Assembly (NCBI GenBank): GCA_030833725.1
Contig: JAURGP010000012.1
Span: 1-43,860 of the forward strand
DNA from: Candidatus Kapaibacterium sp.
Lineage (GTDB): Bacteria; Bacteroidota; Ignavibacteria; Kapaibacteriales; Kapaibacteriaceae
Direction of reading: 5' to 3'
Length of the DNA stretch: 43,860 bases
Below the pieces are notes generated by a model. It did not search any database, was not told the origin of the DNA, and was given only the letters and a program-made list of their open reading frames with translations. Shown in pieces: positions 8,301 to 15,918 of the stretch (the first letter of the stretch is position 1; each line of letters begins with the position of its first letter). Position numbers and translations under genes: made by a program.

Positions 8301-9774
8301 CCAGGGTGCCGTGCTCACGTGCGCGGATACACCGGAAGCCGTGGCGGTCTCGCGCGATCTGGTGTTCACCAACAACGGTACAGAGGATCTCACGATTACG
8401 AATCTGCGTCTCGCTGCCGGTAGCGATCCGGCATGGGCCTTTGCAGCTCCCGGCCCTGCTGCATCGTTCGTGGTGCCATTCGTTGCCGGTTCGAATGAGG
8501 TGCGCGTACCAGTAGAGTTCACACGACCTACCCTCAACAACAATGCCTTTGCCCTTACCGTGGAGTTTGAACACGACGCTGTACGTGGCAACGGTACCGA
8601 CGCCGTGATTACACCGGTAACAGCTACCGAGAGATTCACGGTGGGCAGCTGCTCCGGCCCAGCCATCGAAGTCACGGACATCGACTTTGGCCGTAACCTG
8701 GCAAGCTGCGACGCACCAATTCTGGAGTTTACGATCACCAATACCGGCGGCGGAGCTACCCCGCTGGAGATTCGTGAAATGCTTCCTGTTGGTGCCGATG
8801 CTGGTGCCTTCAGCATTATTTCGATCAACGACGATGCCGGTCGCGCTCTGACGCTTCCGTTCACGTTGGCTGCCCAGGTCAAGGCGATCGTACGCGTACG
8901 ATTCACGCCAACAGAGCCAGCAGCAGCTCCATGGAACGACCGTGTGTACAACGCCCAGTTCCACATCCTCAACTACGAAGAAGGCCGTGGTGATGAGTTG
9001 CAGCCAGATACGTACGTGAATGTCACAGGCGTCGGCTTTGTGATTCCTGTTTCAGCTAGCCTCACACAGGAGCTGGCTGGTCAGCTGATTGCCCCTTCCG
9101 ACCGGCCAGTGCGGTTCACAGTGAGCGGTCAGTCGGGTAACTGGAACCGTGCGGCGGTGCGTCAGTTCGAGGTTACCATGGTATACAACCCTACGGCCGT
9201 GTACTACAACGCCAACTCGGTAGCTCGTGCAGGCCTTCCAGCCGACTGGACGGTATCGGAACCTGCTATCACGCAAGTATCGCCAACACAGTGGCGCGCT
9301 ACCTTTACAGCAAATGGCACTACACCAATAGCAGCCAATGGCGACCTGTTCACGTTCACGTGCATCGTGCTGCTGGGTGAGGAGTTCAACTCCAAGCAGG
9401 ATTTGGAGCTATCGTTCGACCGGGCATGTCTCATTCCAACTGCACAGGGCACGTCGACGGAAATCACGAACTGTGCCCTCACCAAGCGCGTGATCAGTGC
9501 CGGAACGATCCAGTACACGCTTGACCCCGTGGCTCCAAACCCGGTTTCGACCGGCACGGCCAAGGTCTCCTTCGGTGTTGGCATCAAGGCTCCAACAACG
9601 GTCGAGCTGATTGATGCCCGTGGTCAGGTAGTAGAGCGTCTCGTGGATCAGACACTCGACGAAGGCGAGTACAACCTTGAGTTCCCAACTGCGAAGCTCA
9701 GCAATGGCTTGTACTTCCTCCGCATGACGTCGGCGGACTACACCAGCACTCAGCAGGTGATGGTAGCTCGCTAA
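5386..9774 (+). CDS. very large type IX-secreted surface protein with IgGFc-binding-like N-terminus
   Basis: A 1462-residue secreted protein. Residues 1-26 are a signal peptide ending SVSTSMAQ. Residues about 40-460 resemble the IgGFc-binding N-terminal domain common in Bacteroidota surface proteins (GTEFWITVPPNELLPF early, KYVSVEYNRQGSN later). From about residue 625 there is a series of immunoglobulin-fold modules of the ASH/choice-of-anchor type (FGEIRLGTTKTMDVTVRNEG; DFGRNLASCDAPILEFTITN), then a cohesin-like module near 1220-1350. The last 85 residues are a type A sorting domain (DPVAPNPVSTGTAKVSF to LSNGLYFLRM), so export by the type IX system is expected. The start at 5386 is chosen because GGAGG lies 6 nt upstream and the signal peptide follows; the frame is open from 5284. 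The ligand is unknown. Confidence 0.87.
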   Translation: MTVRYMLRSLAVFLVLLASVSTSMAQRKVPTAAEMLSVNGAQGTEFWITVPPNELLPFPVNGLDVYIASAYDTEVTIFDAAGNDVKKRKITANDIRTLSDDRGETNWSWEVREYEQTERKAIRLTADKPFSVYVLNSKVTTSDGYLAIPTSAWGKNYVAVSYFDFREFSPWAGGFVIVAKENGTVVNINLRGQGKLDARTSGGKRIGDRLEIVMNEGEIYAIVGDGQTRGVFDLTGTEIRANQPIGVWGFHQRTTMPNLLINGNGRDHLVEMLPPLETWGKKYVSVEYNRQGSNPNAKGDVFRVVCSQPNTKWTLKYYDKTSKALIGQGGGLLANAGDFQDLSQAQGPSILVNGYSVWEADKPIFVMQYACSASFDGDQVHDPFMINVVPEEQFIPNTIFQTPTDTKFYSHKLNLIVWADVNDPDYVDNLKSLTINDVPIWNHPQSAAPTLLYNHMGDNLHWVTLNFGTIAQARRMNGNGKVKFGGYIYGYGSVDSYGWPAASGFRPTTSFDTMPPVLTAEDLCGDFAYTATEFRNIPDPPRDEPLDSDQVETGMALIDFVPSGVSYNYRIVLITDQTMPRDPSFKEFKFRLEVIDKSKDAYAEFFVQDWADNITYDTVQYFAPQLSFAPSPLKFGEIRLGTTKTMDVTVRNEGDGPVTLKSNTFKTGTYYSIVNGSLPPEVVLEPAQTHTFTIQYSGDRETADIERDFDLDTLTIEADCGEAEFGMEGVAGVPCIVVEDFKVGTVGAGEERCKAGGLRVRNQGSDTLVITNITGFLGTNFTVTNLTPALPIRVLPKASVNLETICYQRNDVGTDSIDVVFSSNADGPFCQSDSISVWTGATESPGPGIIGHNWLLRRENTLHPEFGVVNVYNSGNQGLTVRDVTFADGSKYFPAGSNEANYVFKLGRLLDNGAPVTDFAVSNGSSVFVEAWFRPADDVAYSATIVPVWAEADVPARSALLEGEGTLPTIATQGAVLTCADTPEAVAVSRDLVFTNNGTEDLTITNLRLAAGSDPAWAFAAPGPAASFVVPFVAGSNEVRVPVEFTRPTLNNNAFALTVEFEHDAVRGNGTDAVITPVTATERFTVGSCSGPAIEVTDIDFGRNLASCDAPILEFTITNTGGGATPLEIREMLPVGADAGAFSIISINDDAGRALTLPFTLAAQVKAIVRVRFTPTEPAAAPWNDRVYNAQFHILNYEEGRGDELQPDTYVNVTGVGFVIPVSASLTQELAGQLIAPSDRPVRFTVSGQSGNWNRAAVRQFEVTMVYNPTAVYYNANSVARAGLPADWTVSEPAITQVSPTQWRATFTANGTTPIAANGDLFTFTCIVLLGEEFNSKQDLELSFDRACLIPTAQGTSTEITNCALTKRVISAGTIQYTLDPVAPNPVSTGTAKVSFGVGIKAPTTVELIDARGQVVERLVDQTLDEGEYNLEFPTAKLSNGLYFLRMTSADYTSTQQVMVAR

Positions 9775-9800
9775 TTCCGCTCCAGCCGCGACACAATTCA

Positions 9801-9836
9801 ACGGCCTGCCAGACATTCTGGCAGGCCGTTTGCTTT
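9801..9836 (+). terminator. strong intrinsic terminator after the surface protein
   Basis: A perfect 12-bp stem (CGGCCTGCCAGA with TCTGGCAGGCCG, 9802-9828) with a 3-nt CAT loop is followed by TTTGCTTT. It lies 27 nt after the surface-protein stop. The T-rich tail is shared with the -33 box of the next promoter. Confidence 0.88.
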
Positions 9837-9861
9837 AGACGGTAGAAATCAGCTACCTTTG
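9829..9861 (+). promoter_or_regulatory. two-box Bacteroidota-type promoter, near-leaderless
   Basis: TTTG at 9829-9832 and TACCTTTG at 9854-9861 are separated by 21 nt, matching TTTG-N(19-21)-TAnnTTTG. A start about 7 nt past the -7 box would fall at or next to the ATG at 9869, so the mRNA is probably leaderless or nearly so. This is the clearest promoter in the window. Confidence 0.72.
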
Positions 9862-9868
9862 CAGGGTA

Positions 9869-10402
9869 ATGTTGTTAGGATCAAACCATCTTGTCCGCGT
9901 TTGCCGCGTTTGTCTCGTAGCCGTCCTCGCTCTGGCTACGGTGGTGACGGCGTTTGCTGATAATGCGGTAAAGGCTCCTGGTAAGAAGACGGTCGTCGTG
10001 CCGCTCAAGGCGGTGCAGTACGGAAGCCCTGGTTTCGGTCCTGCAGACCTGATCGTTACGGCCATGGGTAAGCTAGCGTCCTCGAAGCAGGCCAAGCAAA
10101 CTGCGCAGGCTGTAGTAGCCAATACCCGCGATACAGCAGCCTCTGACAACAAGATCGTGTCCACCGTTGCAACGGCGGACGTGTTCACAACGGTGGTCTC
10201 GGTTGCCTCCGCCCAAGCCAAACTCGACGTCGGCATCTACAACATGCTAGGTAAGCGCATGGCCGATGTATACACTGGCTCTGCTGCTCGTGGCATGCAC
10301 GAGTTTACCACACCCATCTCGCAACTGCCCGACGGCGTCTACATCTGCATCATGCAGGGATCGAACTTCCGTCGAGCCTCCAAGTTCTACCTAAGCCGGT
10401 AG
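9869..10402 (+). CDS. small secreted protein with type IX sorting domain
   Basis: A 177-residue protein. Residues 1-31 are a signal peptide (VCLVAVLALATVVTAFA then DNAV). The middle, residues 32-110, is Ala/Lys/Thr-rich with no recognisable fold. Residues about 112-177 form a por-type C-terminal sorting domain (LDVGIYNMLGKRMADVY, then LPDGVYICIMQG and a final KFYLSR). It is almost only an export signal plus a sorting domain, so either the cargo is tiny or the domain itself has a role. It begins right after a two-box promoter and ends 4 nt before the following PLP enzyme, with which it may be co-transcribed. Function unknown. Confidence 0.82.
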   Translation: MLLGSNHLVRVCRVCLVAVLALATVVTAFADNAVKAPGKKTVVVPLKAVQYGSPGFGPADLIVTAMGKLASSKQAKQTAQAVVANTRDTAASDNKIVSTVATADVFTTVVSVASAQAKLDVGIYNMLGKRMADVYTGSAARGMHEFTTPISQLPDGVYICIMQGSNFRRASKFYLSR

Positions 10403-10406
10403 CCCC

Positions 10407-11540
10407 ATGAAGTTTGCAACGACTGCTATTCACGTTGGGCAAGAGCCCGACGAGTTGACTGGTGCCGTTACGGTACCCCTTTATCAAACATCGACCTACG
10501 CTCAGGAAGAGATCGGCAAGCATAAGGGCTGGGAGTACGCGCGTACCCAGAACCCCACGCGGTCACGCTGGGAAGCCTGTGTTGCCGCGATGGAAGGTGG
10601 TATCGCCGGCTACGCCTTCGGCTCCGGGTTGGCTGCGATCGACACCATTATGCGCACGCTGAGCAGTGGCGATCATGTGATCATGGCCGAAGACATGTAC
10701 GGAGGGACGTTCCGCCTGGCCAATACGATCCTCCAAAAGTCTGGCATCACCTTCTCGTACGTCGACATGCGCAACATGGATCATGTTCGCGCAGCTGTCA
10801 CTCCGGCTACCAAGATGATCTACACGGAAACGCCAACCAATCCGATGATGACCATCACGGATCTGCGGGCTGCGGCATCCTTGGCTCACGAGGCAGGGGC
10901 TCTCCTGGTGGTAGACAACACCTTTGCATCTCCGTACCTCCAGCGTCCACTCGAACTTGGTGCCGACATCGTGGTTCACTCAGCTACCAAGTACCTCGGT
11001 GGTCATAGCGATCTTGTGCACGGCGTGGTGATTACGCGTCACCAGCATGTTGCCGACCAGCTCGCCTACCTGCAGAATGCTGTTGGTGCGGTGCCAGGAC
11101 CCATGGAGTGCTGGTTGTGCCTGCGTTCGGCAAAAACCCTGCACGTGCGCATGGACCGACACAGCGCCAACGCCCAAGCCATTGCTGAGTGGCTGGAACA
11201 GCACGCTGCCGTTCAACATGTGTACTATCCAGGGCTAAAGTCACACCCTCAGCATGCCTTGGCAGCCTCACAGATGGACGGGTTCGGCGGCATGATCAGC
11301 ATCGAACTGGGCTCCCTCGAGCGTGCCGTAGCCGTCACCAAGAAGCTCCAGCTGTTCTGCCTCGCCGAGTCCCTCGGCGGCGTTGAATCGCTGGTCTGTC
11401 ATCCCGTGTCGATGACGCACGGCTCCGTGCCAAAGGCTCAGCGCGAGAAGCTCGGCATCACTGATGGGTTGATTCGCTTGAGCGTTGGTATCGAGGACGT
11501 TGCCGACCTGATGGCTGATCTCGACCAGGCACTGGCCTGA
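10407..11540 (+). CDS. cystathionine gamma-synthase / lyase family PLP enzyme
   Basis: A 377-residue enzyme of the Cys/Met metabolism PLP-dependent family. Seen: VPLYQTSTYAQEEIGKHKG and EYARTQNPTRSRWEACVAAM at the N-terminus, SGLAAIDTIMRTLSSGDHV, the VVDNTFASPYLQRPLELGAD segment, and the PLP-lysine motif HSATKYLGGHSDLVHG near residue 195. The C-terminal domain carries SLGGVESLVCHPVSMTH and the final GLIRLSVGIEDVADLMADL. The family covers cystathionine gamma-synthase, gamma-lyase, beta-lyase and O-acetylhomoserine sulfhydrylase. The length and overall pattern suit gamma-synthase or gamma-lyase, but sequence alone does not fix which. The ATG is 4 nt after the preceding stop. Confidence 0.92.
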   Translation: MKFATTAIHVGQEPDELTGAVTVPLYQTSTYAQEEIGKHKGWEYARTQNPTRSRWEACVAAMEGGIAGYAFGSGLAAIDTIMRTLSSGDHVIMAEDMYGGTFRLANTILQKSGITFSYVDMRNMDHVRAAVTPATKMIYTETPTNPMMTITDLRAAASLAHEAGALLVVDNTFASPYLQRPLELGADIVVHSATKYLGGHSDLVHGVVITRHQHVADQLAYLQNAVGAVPGPMECWLCLRSAKTLHVRMDRHSANAQAIAEWLEQHAAVQHVYYPGLKSHPQHALAASQMDGFGGMISIELGSLERAVAVTKKLQLFCLAESLGGVESLVCHPVSMTHGSVPKAQREKLGITDGLIRLSVGIEDVADLMADLDQALA

Positions 11541-11550
11541 TGGGCCATCC

Positions 11551-11572
11551 CCTAAGGCCCTAATGCCTTAGG
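11551..11572. terminator. hairpin between convergent genes
   Basis: CCTAAGGC (11551-11558) pairs perfectly with GCCTTAGG (11565-11572) around a CCTAAT loop, in the 27-nt gap between convergent genes. It overlaps the stop codon of the PaaN-type gene (11568-11570). There is no T tract on either side, so its role as a two-way terminator is only probable. Confidence 0.45.
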
Positions 11573-13238
11573 CCTGCTTCCTGACGCCGATAACGTTGAA
11601 CCGATTGGTCACAAACGACCAGTCGGCGAACGTAGCATTGCCTGCTGGATTAGCTCCCGCACCGTGGAAGTCCGAAAACGCCGCAGATTGATTCACCCAG
11701 ACGAAGTTGTTGAAGTTAAAGGCAATCGGTGCACCTGCACGTACGATGGCATCCTCTGCTCGATCCATGACCGACGCGTCCGTCGTGTACATCAGTGTGG
11801 TAAGGGCACCATGAGCCTGAATACTGCTGGCGACGCGGTGGATCGCATCATCAACATTGTCAACGGCAATGATGAAGGAGATAGGTCCAAACCACTCTCG
11901 GGTGTATATGTCATCCCGCTCCACATCCACCTTGAGGATCAGCGGCGTTGCCGACCGTGCACCGTCAAATCCCGGATGGGCAACTACGGCAGACTCACGC
12001 ACGACTTCCAACCCCAGCCCCTTGGCTTCCTCGACGCGTGCCAGTGTGGCTGCGCTCTGGATGGTTCCTACCGTGCTGGGACCTGCCTTCTCGTTGAGAA
12101 CCAGTGCATCTACGTGTTGACGCAAATGCTGGGCAAACTCGTCCACCGACCACGTTTCATCACCCACACGCACGCCACTGGCGGGAACGTAGATGTTCTG
12201 CGGTGCCGTACACATCTGTCCGGCATACAGCGACAGCGAGAAGGCCAGGTTTCCGAGCGCCTGATCGGCATTATCGAAACTCTCAACAATCACATTGTTC
12301 ACACCAGCCTTTTCGGTGTAGACCACCTTGCCGTGCGCGGCGCAAGCAGCCTCTACCGTAGCACCGAACACCGGTCCGCCCGTGTAATCCACGATGCGTA
12401 CTGCAGGATGCTCGAGTAGTTCCAGCGTCACTGGCGCTTCGACCGTATCAACGGCCAGCTGGCAGATGTTCGGATCTAGGCCTAGGTCTACTAGGGTTGC
12501 ACGCAGCTCAGCAACAACAATGGCAATCGGATAGATTGCGCCTGGATGGGGCTTCACGATCACGCTGTTGCCCGTTACCAAACCTGCAAACATTCCTGGA
12601 GTGGTATTCCACACCGGGAAGGTGCTACAACCAATCACCAGGTTGATACCCTTGGGTACTACGCGATAGGTCTTCTGGATCACTACGCTCATCTTCCCCA
12701 TCGGCTTTTCCCACGTGACATGCTGCGCAAACGCCGTCTGAGAGGCGTAGCCCATGGCTACGGCCTCGAGTGCACGATCGAATCCATGAGGCCCGGAGGA
12801 CTGAAACGCCATCACGAAGCCTTGGCCCGTGGTATGCATCGTGGCGTAGCCAATCTCGAAGAACCGCTTTGAGGCACGCTCCAAGGCTTCAATCAACACG
12901 GCAGCGCGCTCTGCGGCCGACAGTGCCTGCCAGGCAACTTGTGCATCCGAAGCTCGTTCCACCAGCTCGTCGACCGACCACATCGGATACGTCACGCCTA
13001 GGTTGAACCCATAGGGTGAGGCTTCGTTGCCACCGTGCTGCTGCGCCTCACCGAGACCAGCAACTGGCTTTCCGACCTGATCCTGAAAGGCTTTCAGGCC
13101 ATCATCGTTCGCTGTTTCGCCATAGATCTTTCCTGAAGGGGGCTCTGGCCAGTGGGCATGAAACGTACGATCTCGGTTCGCTGCAACCGCAGCATCGAGT
13201 GTTGATTGATGGCGAGTGATCAGGTCGGACAGCATCAT
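11568..13238 (-). CDS. paaN: PaaN-type aldehyde dehydrogenase family protein
   Basis: A 556-residue member of the aldehyde dehydrogenase superfamily most like the phenylacetate-degradation protein PaaN. Seen: the N-terminal HWPEPPSGKIYGETANDDGL and GGNEASPYGFNLGVTYP characteristic of PaaN, the NAD-site segment VTGNSVIVKPHPGAIYP, the glutamate-containing VVYTEKAGVNNVIVES, and the catalytic cysteine in LYAGQMCTAPQNIYVP. In the phenylacetate pathway PaaN is linked to oxidation of an aldehyde intermediate. No other paa gene is in the window, so the role here may differ. It lies 55 nt after the preceding minus-strand gene and has a separate -7 element. ATG codons occur at 13238 and 13235; either could be used. 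Confidence 0.85.
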   Translation of the reverse strand: MMLSDLITRHQSTLDAAVAANRDRTFHAHWPEPPSGKIYGETANDDGLKAFQDQVGKPVAGLGEAQQHGGNEASPYGFNLGVTYPMWSVDELVERASDAQVAWQALSAAERAAVLIEALERASKRFFEIGYATMHTTGQGFVMAFQSSGPHGFDRALEAVAMGYASQTAFAQHVTWEKPMGKMSVVIQKTYRVVPKGINLVIGCSTFPVWNTTPGMFAGLVTGNSVIVKPHPGAIYPIAIVVAELRATLVDLGLDPNICQLAVDTVEAPVTLELLEHPAVRIVDYTGGPVFGATVEAACAAHGKVVYTEKAGVNNVIVESFDNADQALGNLAFSLSLYAGQMCTAPQNIYVPASGVRVGDETWSVDEFAQHLRQHVDALVLNEKAGPSTVGTIQSAATLARVEEAKGLGLEVVRESAVVAHPGFDGARSATPLILKVDVERDDIYTREWFGPISFIIAVDNVDDAIHRVASSIQAHGALTTLMYTTDASVMDRAEDAIVRAGAPIAFNFNNFVWVNQSAAFSDFHGAGANPAGNATFADWSFVTNRFNVIGVRKQA

Positions 13239-13276
13239 GGTGGAGGGTTAGGAGGATGTTGAAAGTTGAACTGCCA

Positions 13277-13284
13277 CAAACTTA
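13277..13284 (-). promoter_or_regulatory. putative -7 element for the PaaN-type gene
   Basis: The minus strand reads TAAGTTTG, an exact TAnnTTTG match, 39 nt before the ATG at 13238, in the 55-nt gap after the upstream gene. No convincing -33 box is seen. It suggests the PaaN-type gene can be transcribed on its own. Confidence 0.4.
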
Positions 13285-13293
13285 CGGATGTGC

Positions 13294-14658
13294 CTACAAC
13301 CGCAGCTTGAAGGCCAGAAACGGATCTGGCCGCTGGATACCCTGATGATCTCTCCGCAGAGTCCATGGTCCAAGAGGATTGACGTCGACATCTACGTCGA
13401 GATCCAACCACGACGTGGATCGCGTTGGCTCCTCAGGCCTAGCCAAGGCCAGCGACACACAAAAACCTCCGAGAGCTCCAGCATACGACATCAAGGCAGA
13501 CCATTCAGGAGCCATGTCGAGGGCCTGCGACAGTCCCAATCCGATTGCTCCCCCACCGAGGAGCGAGATGATACTCACCGTTCCATCACTGGATGGGTAA
13601 TCCTTACCCTTCACAAGTTCACTACCGGCCCATAACCCGCCAACAGTGCCGCCAAGACAGAGGAGACTGGTTGCCGTAGCAGACATGTTATCCGGCTGTA
13701 TGGCGGCCATAACCACTACGGGTAGCGCGGCACCAAGCAAGCCAGAGATACCGTACATCGTGGCATCGCCCGGCGAATAATACTGTGCATCAGCTAAGAG
13801 ATTTCCTACCACAACACCAGCAGCGGCACCCGCCAGTGCCATTCCGCCGAGACTCCGCGCTGCAACATCGGAGCTGGGCTGTACCTGATCGAACACCGCA
13901 GCGGTCACCAACACACCCGATAGCAGTCCATAGAACGACGTCGTATTGATCACACCTGCACGACCCTCGCTCATGTGGGTCTCGGTTGCAACCACGTATC
14001 CTACCACCGACTCAGCTACACCTGTTATCACCGACAGACCAAGCCCTAACCGAGGCGTGTCATTGTCGAACGGTGTTTGTCCGCCAGTGAGAGCTGCCAA
14101 CGCCCAACCGTGGAGTGTACCCTGAAACATTCCCCCTAACGCGAGCGAAGCTGCACCGTCGGTTACTGGAAGATTGCTCGTGATGAGAGCTGGAACGAGG
14201 TATCCCAGGCCCCCTGCCAACAGAATCGGCACCGATGAATTATCAATGTTCAGTGCAATACTCGTCGCCGTGCCGTAGTAGAGCAAACTCCACAGCGTGC
14301 TGCCCCACAGGAGTGACGTGCGCCCACTCTGGTCAAGACTAACCGTTGGTGGTGCAGCGGCGGCAGCAAGCTTGCGACGGATCAGTTCAATATCCTGCTG
14401 CGAGAGTATCTGCGTGCTGCGTTCGCGCTTTCCGTCACGAAGAATCACCAGCTCCAGAAGGTAGGTGCTATCCGTTCCACGTTGAAACAAACGGGCCTCG
14501 ACGAAACCGTCGAAGCCCGTAATAACGCCGTATTGTTCATTCAGTGTCTGCGTCAGCGCGAAGATCGTACCATCGTTGTCAAACGCGACCTGCGTTTCCT
14601 GCGCGCGACCAATCACTGCGCCGAGGACGAAGGCCAACAGGACGATAACACTCCGCAT
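13294..14658 (-). CDS. exported glycine-rich membrane protein with internal repeats, unknown function
   Basis: A 454-residue protein I do not recognise. Residues 1-19 are a signal peptide (VIVLLAFVLGAVIGRAQ). Residues 20-100 are a soluble region with VTGFD-like and LELVILRDGKRERSTQ strands. From about 115 to 405 there are many Gly/Ala-rich hydrophobic segments. Three sections share a pattern: LALGGMFQGTLHG (172), SLGGMALAGAAAG (269) and LCLGGTVGGLWAG (333). The last two are each followed by an Asp/Ser-containing turn (YYSPGD, YPSSDG) and a GLLG or SLLGGG stretch. The C-terminus has alternating Asp (LDLDVDVDV) and ends FLAFKLRL. An outer-membrane beta-barrel and a helical inner-membrane protein both remain possible. 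GGAGG precedes the ATG; alanine dehydrogenase is 38 nt upstream. Confidence 0.7.
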   Translation of the reverse strand: MRSVIVLLAFVLGAVIGRAQETQVAFDNDGTIFALTQTLNEQYGVITGFDGFVEARLFQRGTDSTYLLELVILRDGKRERSTQILSQQDIELIRRKLAAAAAPPTVSLDQSGRTSLLWGSTLWSLLYYGTATSIALNIDNSSVPILLAGGLGYLVPALITSNLPVTDGAASLALGGMFQGTLHGWALAALTGGQTPFDNDTPRLGLGLSVITGVAESVVGYVVATETHMSEGRAGVINTTSFYGLLSGVLVTAAVFDQVQPSSDVAARSLGGMALAGAAAGVVVGNLLADAQYYSPGDATMYGISGLLGAALPVVVMAAIQPDNMSATATSLLCLGGTVGGLWAGSELVKGKDYPSSDGTVSIISLLGGGAIGLGLSQALDMAPEWSALMSYAGALGGFCVSLALARPEEPTRSTSWLDLDVDVDVNPLGPWTLRRDHQGIQRPDPFLAFKLRL

Positions 14659-14696
14659 CGCAGTCCTCCGCCAAGCGTGAATGAGATCAAAGGAGA

Positions 14697-15812
14697 TCAG
14701 TTGAGTGCCGAGGCCAGCGGCGTGTACTCCATGCCGAAGGCTTCTGCTACTGCTTCGTAGACAATCTTGCCGCCAACTACGTTTACTCCGAGTGCGAGCT
14801 CGTGGTTCTCGGCGATGGCCTTTTTCCAGCCCTTGTTGGCGAGTTCTACAGCGTAGGGTAGGGTTGCACCCGTGAGCGCCAGCGTGGACGTGTACGGAAC
14901 AGCGCCCGGCATGTTGGCTACACCGTAGTGCACAACGCCGTCTACAACGTAGATCGGATCGGCATGGGTAGTTGCCTTACAGGTTTCCACACAGCCACCC
15001 TGGTCGACAGAAACGTCCACGATCACCGACCCTGGCTTCATGGTGCTGAGCATATCACGCGTGACCAGCTTTGGTGCCTTGGCACCTACAATCAACACAC
15101 CGCCGATCACGAGATCGGCATCAACGATGTTCTCGCGGATAGCCGACATCGTAGACATCTGCGTTGTGATGTTCTTTGGCATCACATCGTCGAGGTAGCG
15201 CAGGCGATAGAGGTTGTTGTCGTAGATCGTCACGCGTGCACCGAAGCCAGCAGCAATCTTGGCTGCGTTCGTTCCTACAATGCCACCCCCGAGGACCATC
15301 ACGTTTGCCGGACGTACACCCGGAACGCCCCCTAGCAGAACACCGCGACCTCCAGAAGGGTGTTCGAGATACTTGGCTCCCTCTTGTGGAGCCATCCTGC
15401 CAGCTACTTCCGACATTGGTATCAGCAGGGGCAGCGAGCCGTCGGCTTTCTGAACGGTTTCGTAGGCGATGCATACCGCTCCGCTCTTCACCATGGCCTC
15501 GGTGAGCTCCTGCGATGCTGCAAAGTGGAAGTAGGTGAACAGAATCTGTCCCTCGCGAATCAGAGGATACTCCGGTGCAATCGGCTCCTTCACCTTCACG
15601 ATCATGTCGGCCTTGCCGTACACGTCGGCAGCAGATCCTACGATCTGTGCACCAATAGCTGTGTAGGCAGCATCATCGTAGCCGCTTCCCACGCCGGCCT
15701 GTGTTTCTACCATCACCGTATGACCGTTCCGGATGAACGTCTCAGCACCGCCCGGCGTAAGACCTACGCGCTTCTCAAGGGGTTTGATCTCCTTTGGCAC
15801 ACCGATCAGCAT
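14697..15812 (-). CDS. ald: alanine dehydrogenase
   Basis: A 371-residue enzyme, the usual family length, catalysing reversible NAD-dependent deamination of L-alanine to pyruvate. Seen: the N-terminal [20 protein letters not shown] with the conserved Arg and Lys of the substrate site, [20 protein letters not shown], the catalytic-His segment [11 protein letters not shown], the Rossmann motif [20 protein letters not shown], and the late [18 protein letters not shown]. The frame is open upstream to 16100 but that would overlap the divergent aminotransferase. The ATG at 15812, preceded by GAGG, matches the family start. It probably heads a minus-strand unit with the repeat-rich membrane protein. 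Confidence 0.95.
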   Translation of the reverse strand: MLIGVPKEIKPLEKRVGLTPGGAETFIRNGHTVMVETQAGVGSGYDDAAYTAIGAQIVGSAADVYGKADMIVKVKEPIAPEYPLIREGQILFTYFHFAASQELTEAMVKSGAVCIAYETVQKADGSLPLLIPMSEVAGRMAPQEGAKYLEHPSGGRGVLLGGVPGVRPANVMVLGGGIVGTNAAKIAAGFGARVTIYDNNLYRLRYLDDVMPKNITTQMSTMSAIRENIVDADLVIGGVLIVGAKAPKLVTRDMLSTMKPGSVIVDVSVDQGGCVETCKATTHADPIYVVDGVVHYGVANMPGAVPYTSTLALTGATLPYAVELANKGWKKAIAENHELALGVNVVGGKIVYEAVAEAFGMEYTPLASALN

Positions 15813-15918
15813 ACAATCCTCTAGGATAATTGGTTTGTTCGAATGATACAGCCAGCAAAATTGCGAATTTCGCAGTGTATTCTCACCTCCGATCACATCC
15901 TCAACCGGAAAGATTCCC

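Noticed and set aside
8205-8972. two long overlapping minus-strand frames (255 and 251 codons)
   Set aside because: Both oppose the Ig-type modules of the surface protein and show no family signal; shadows of GC-rich coding.
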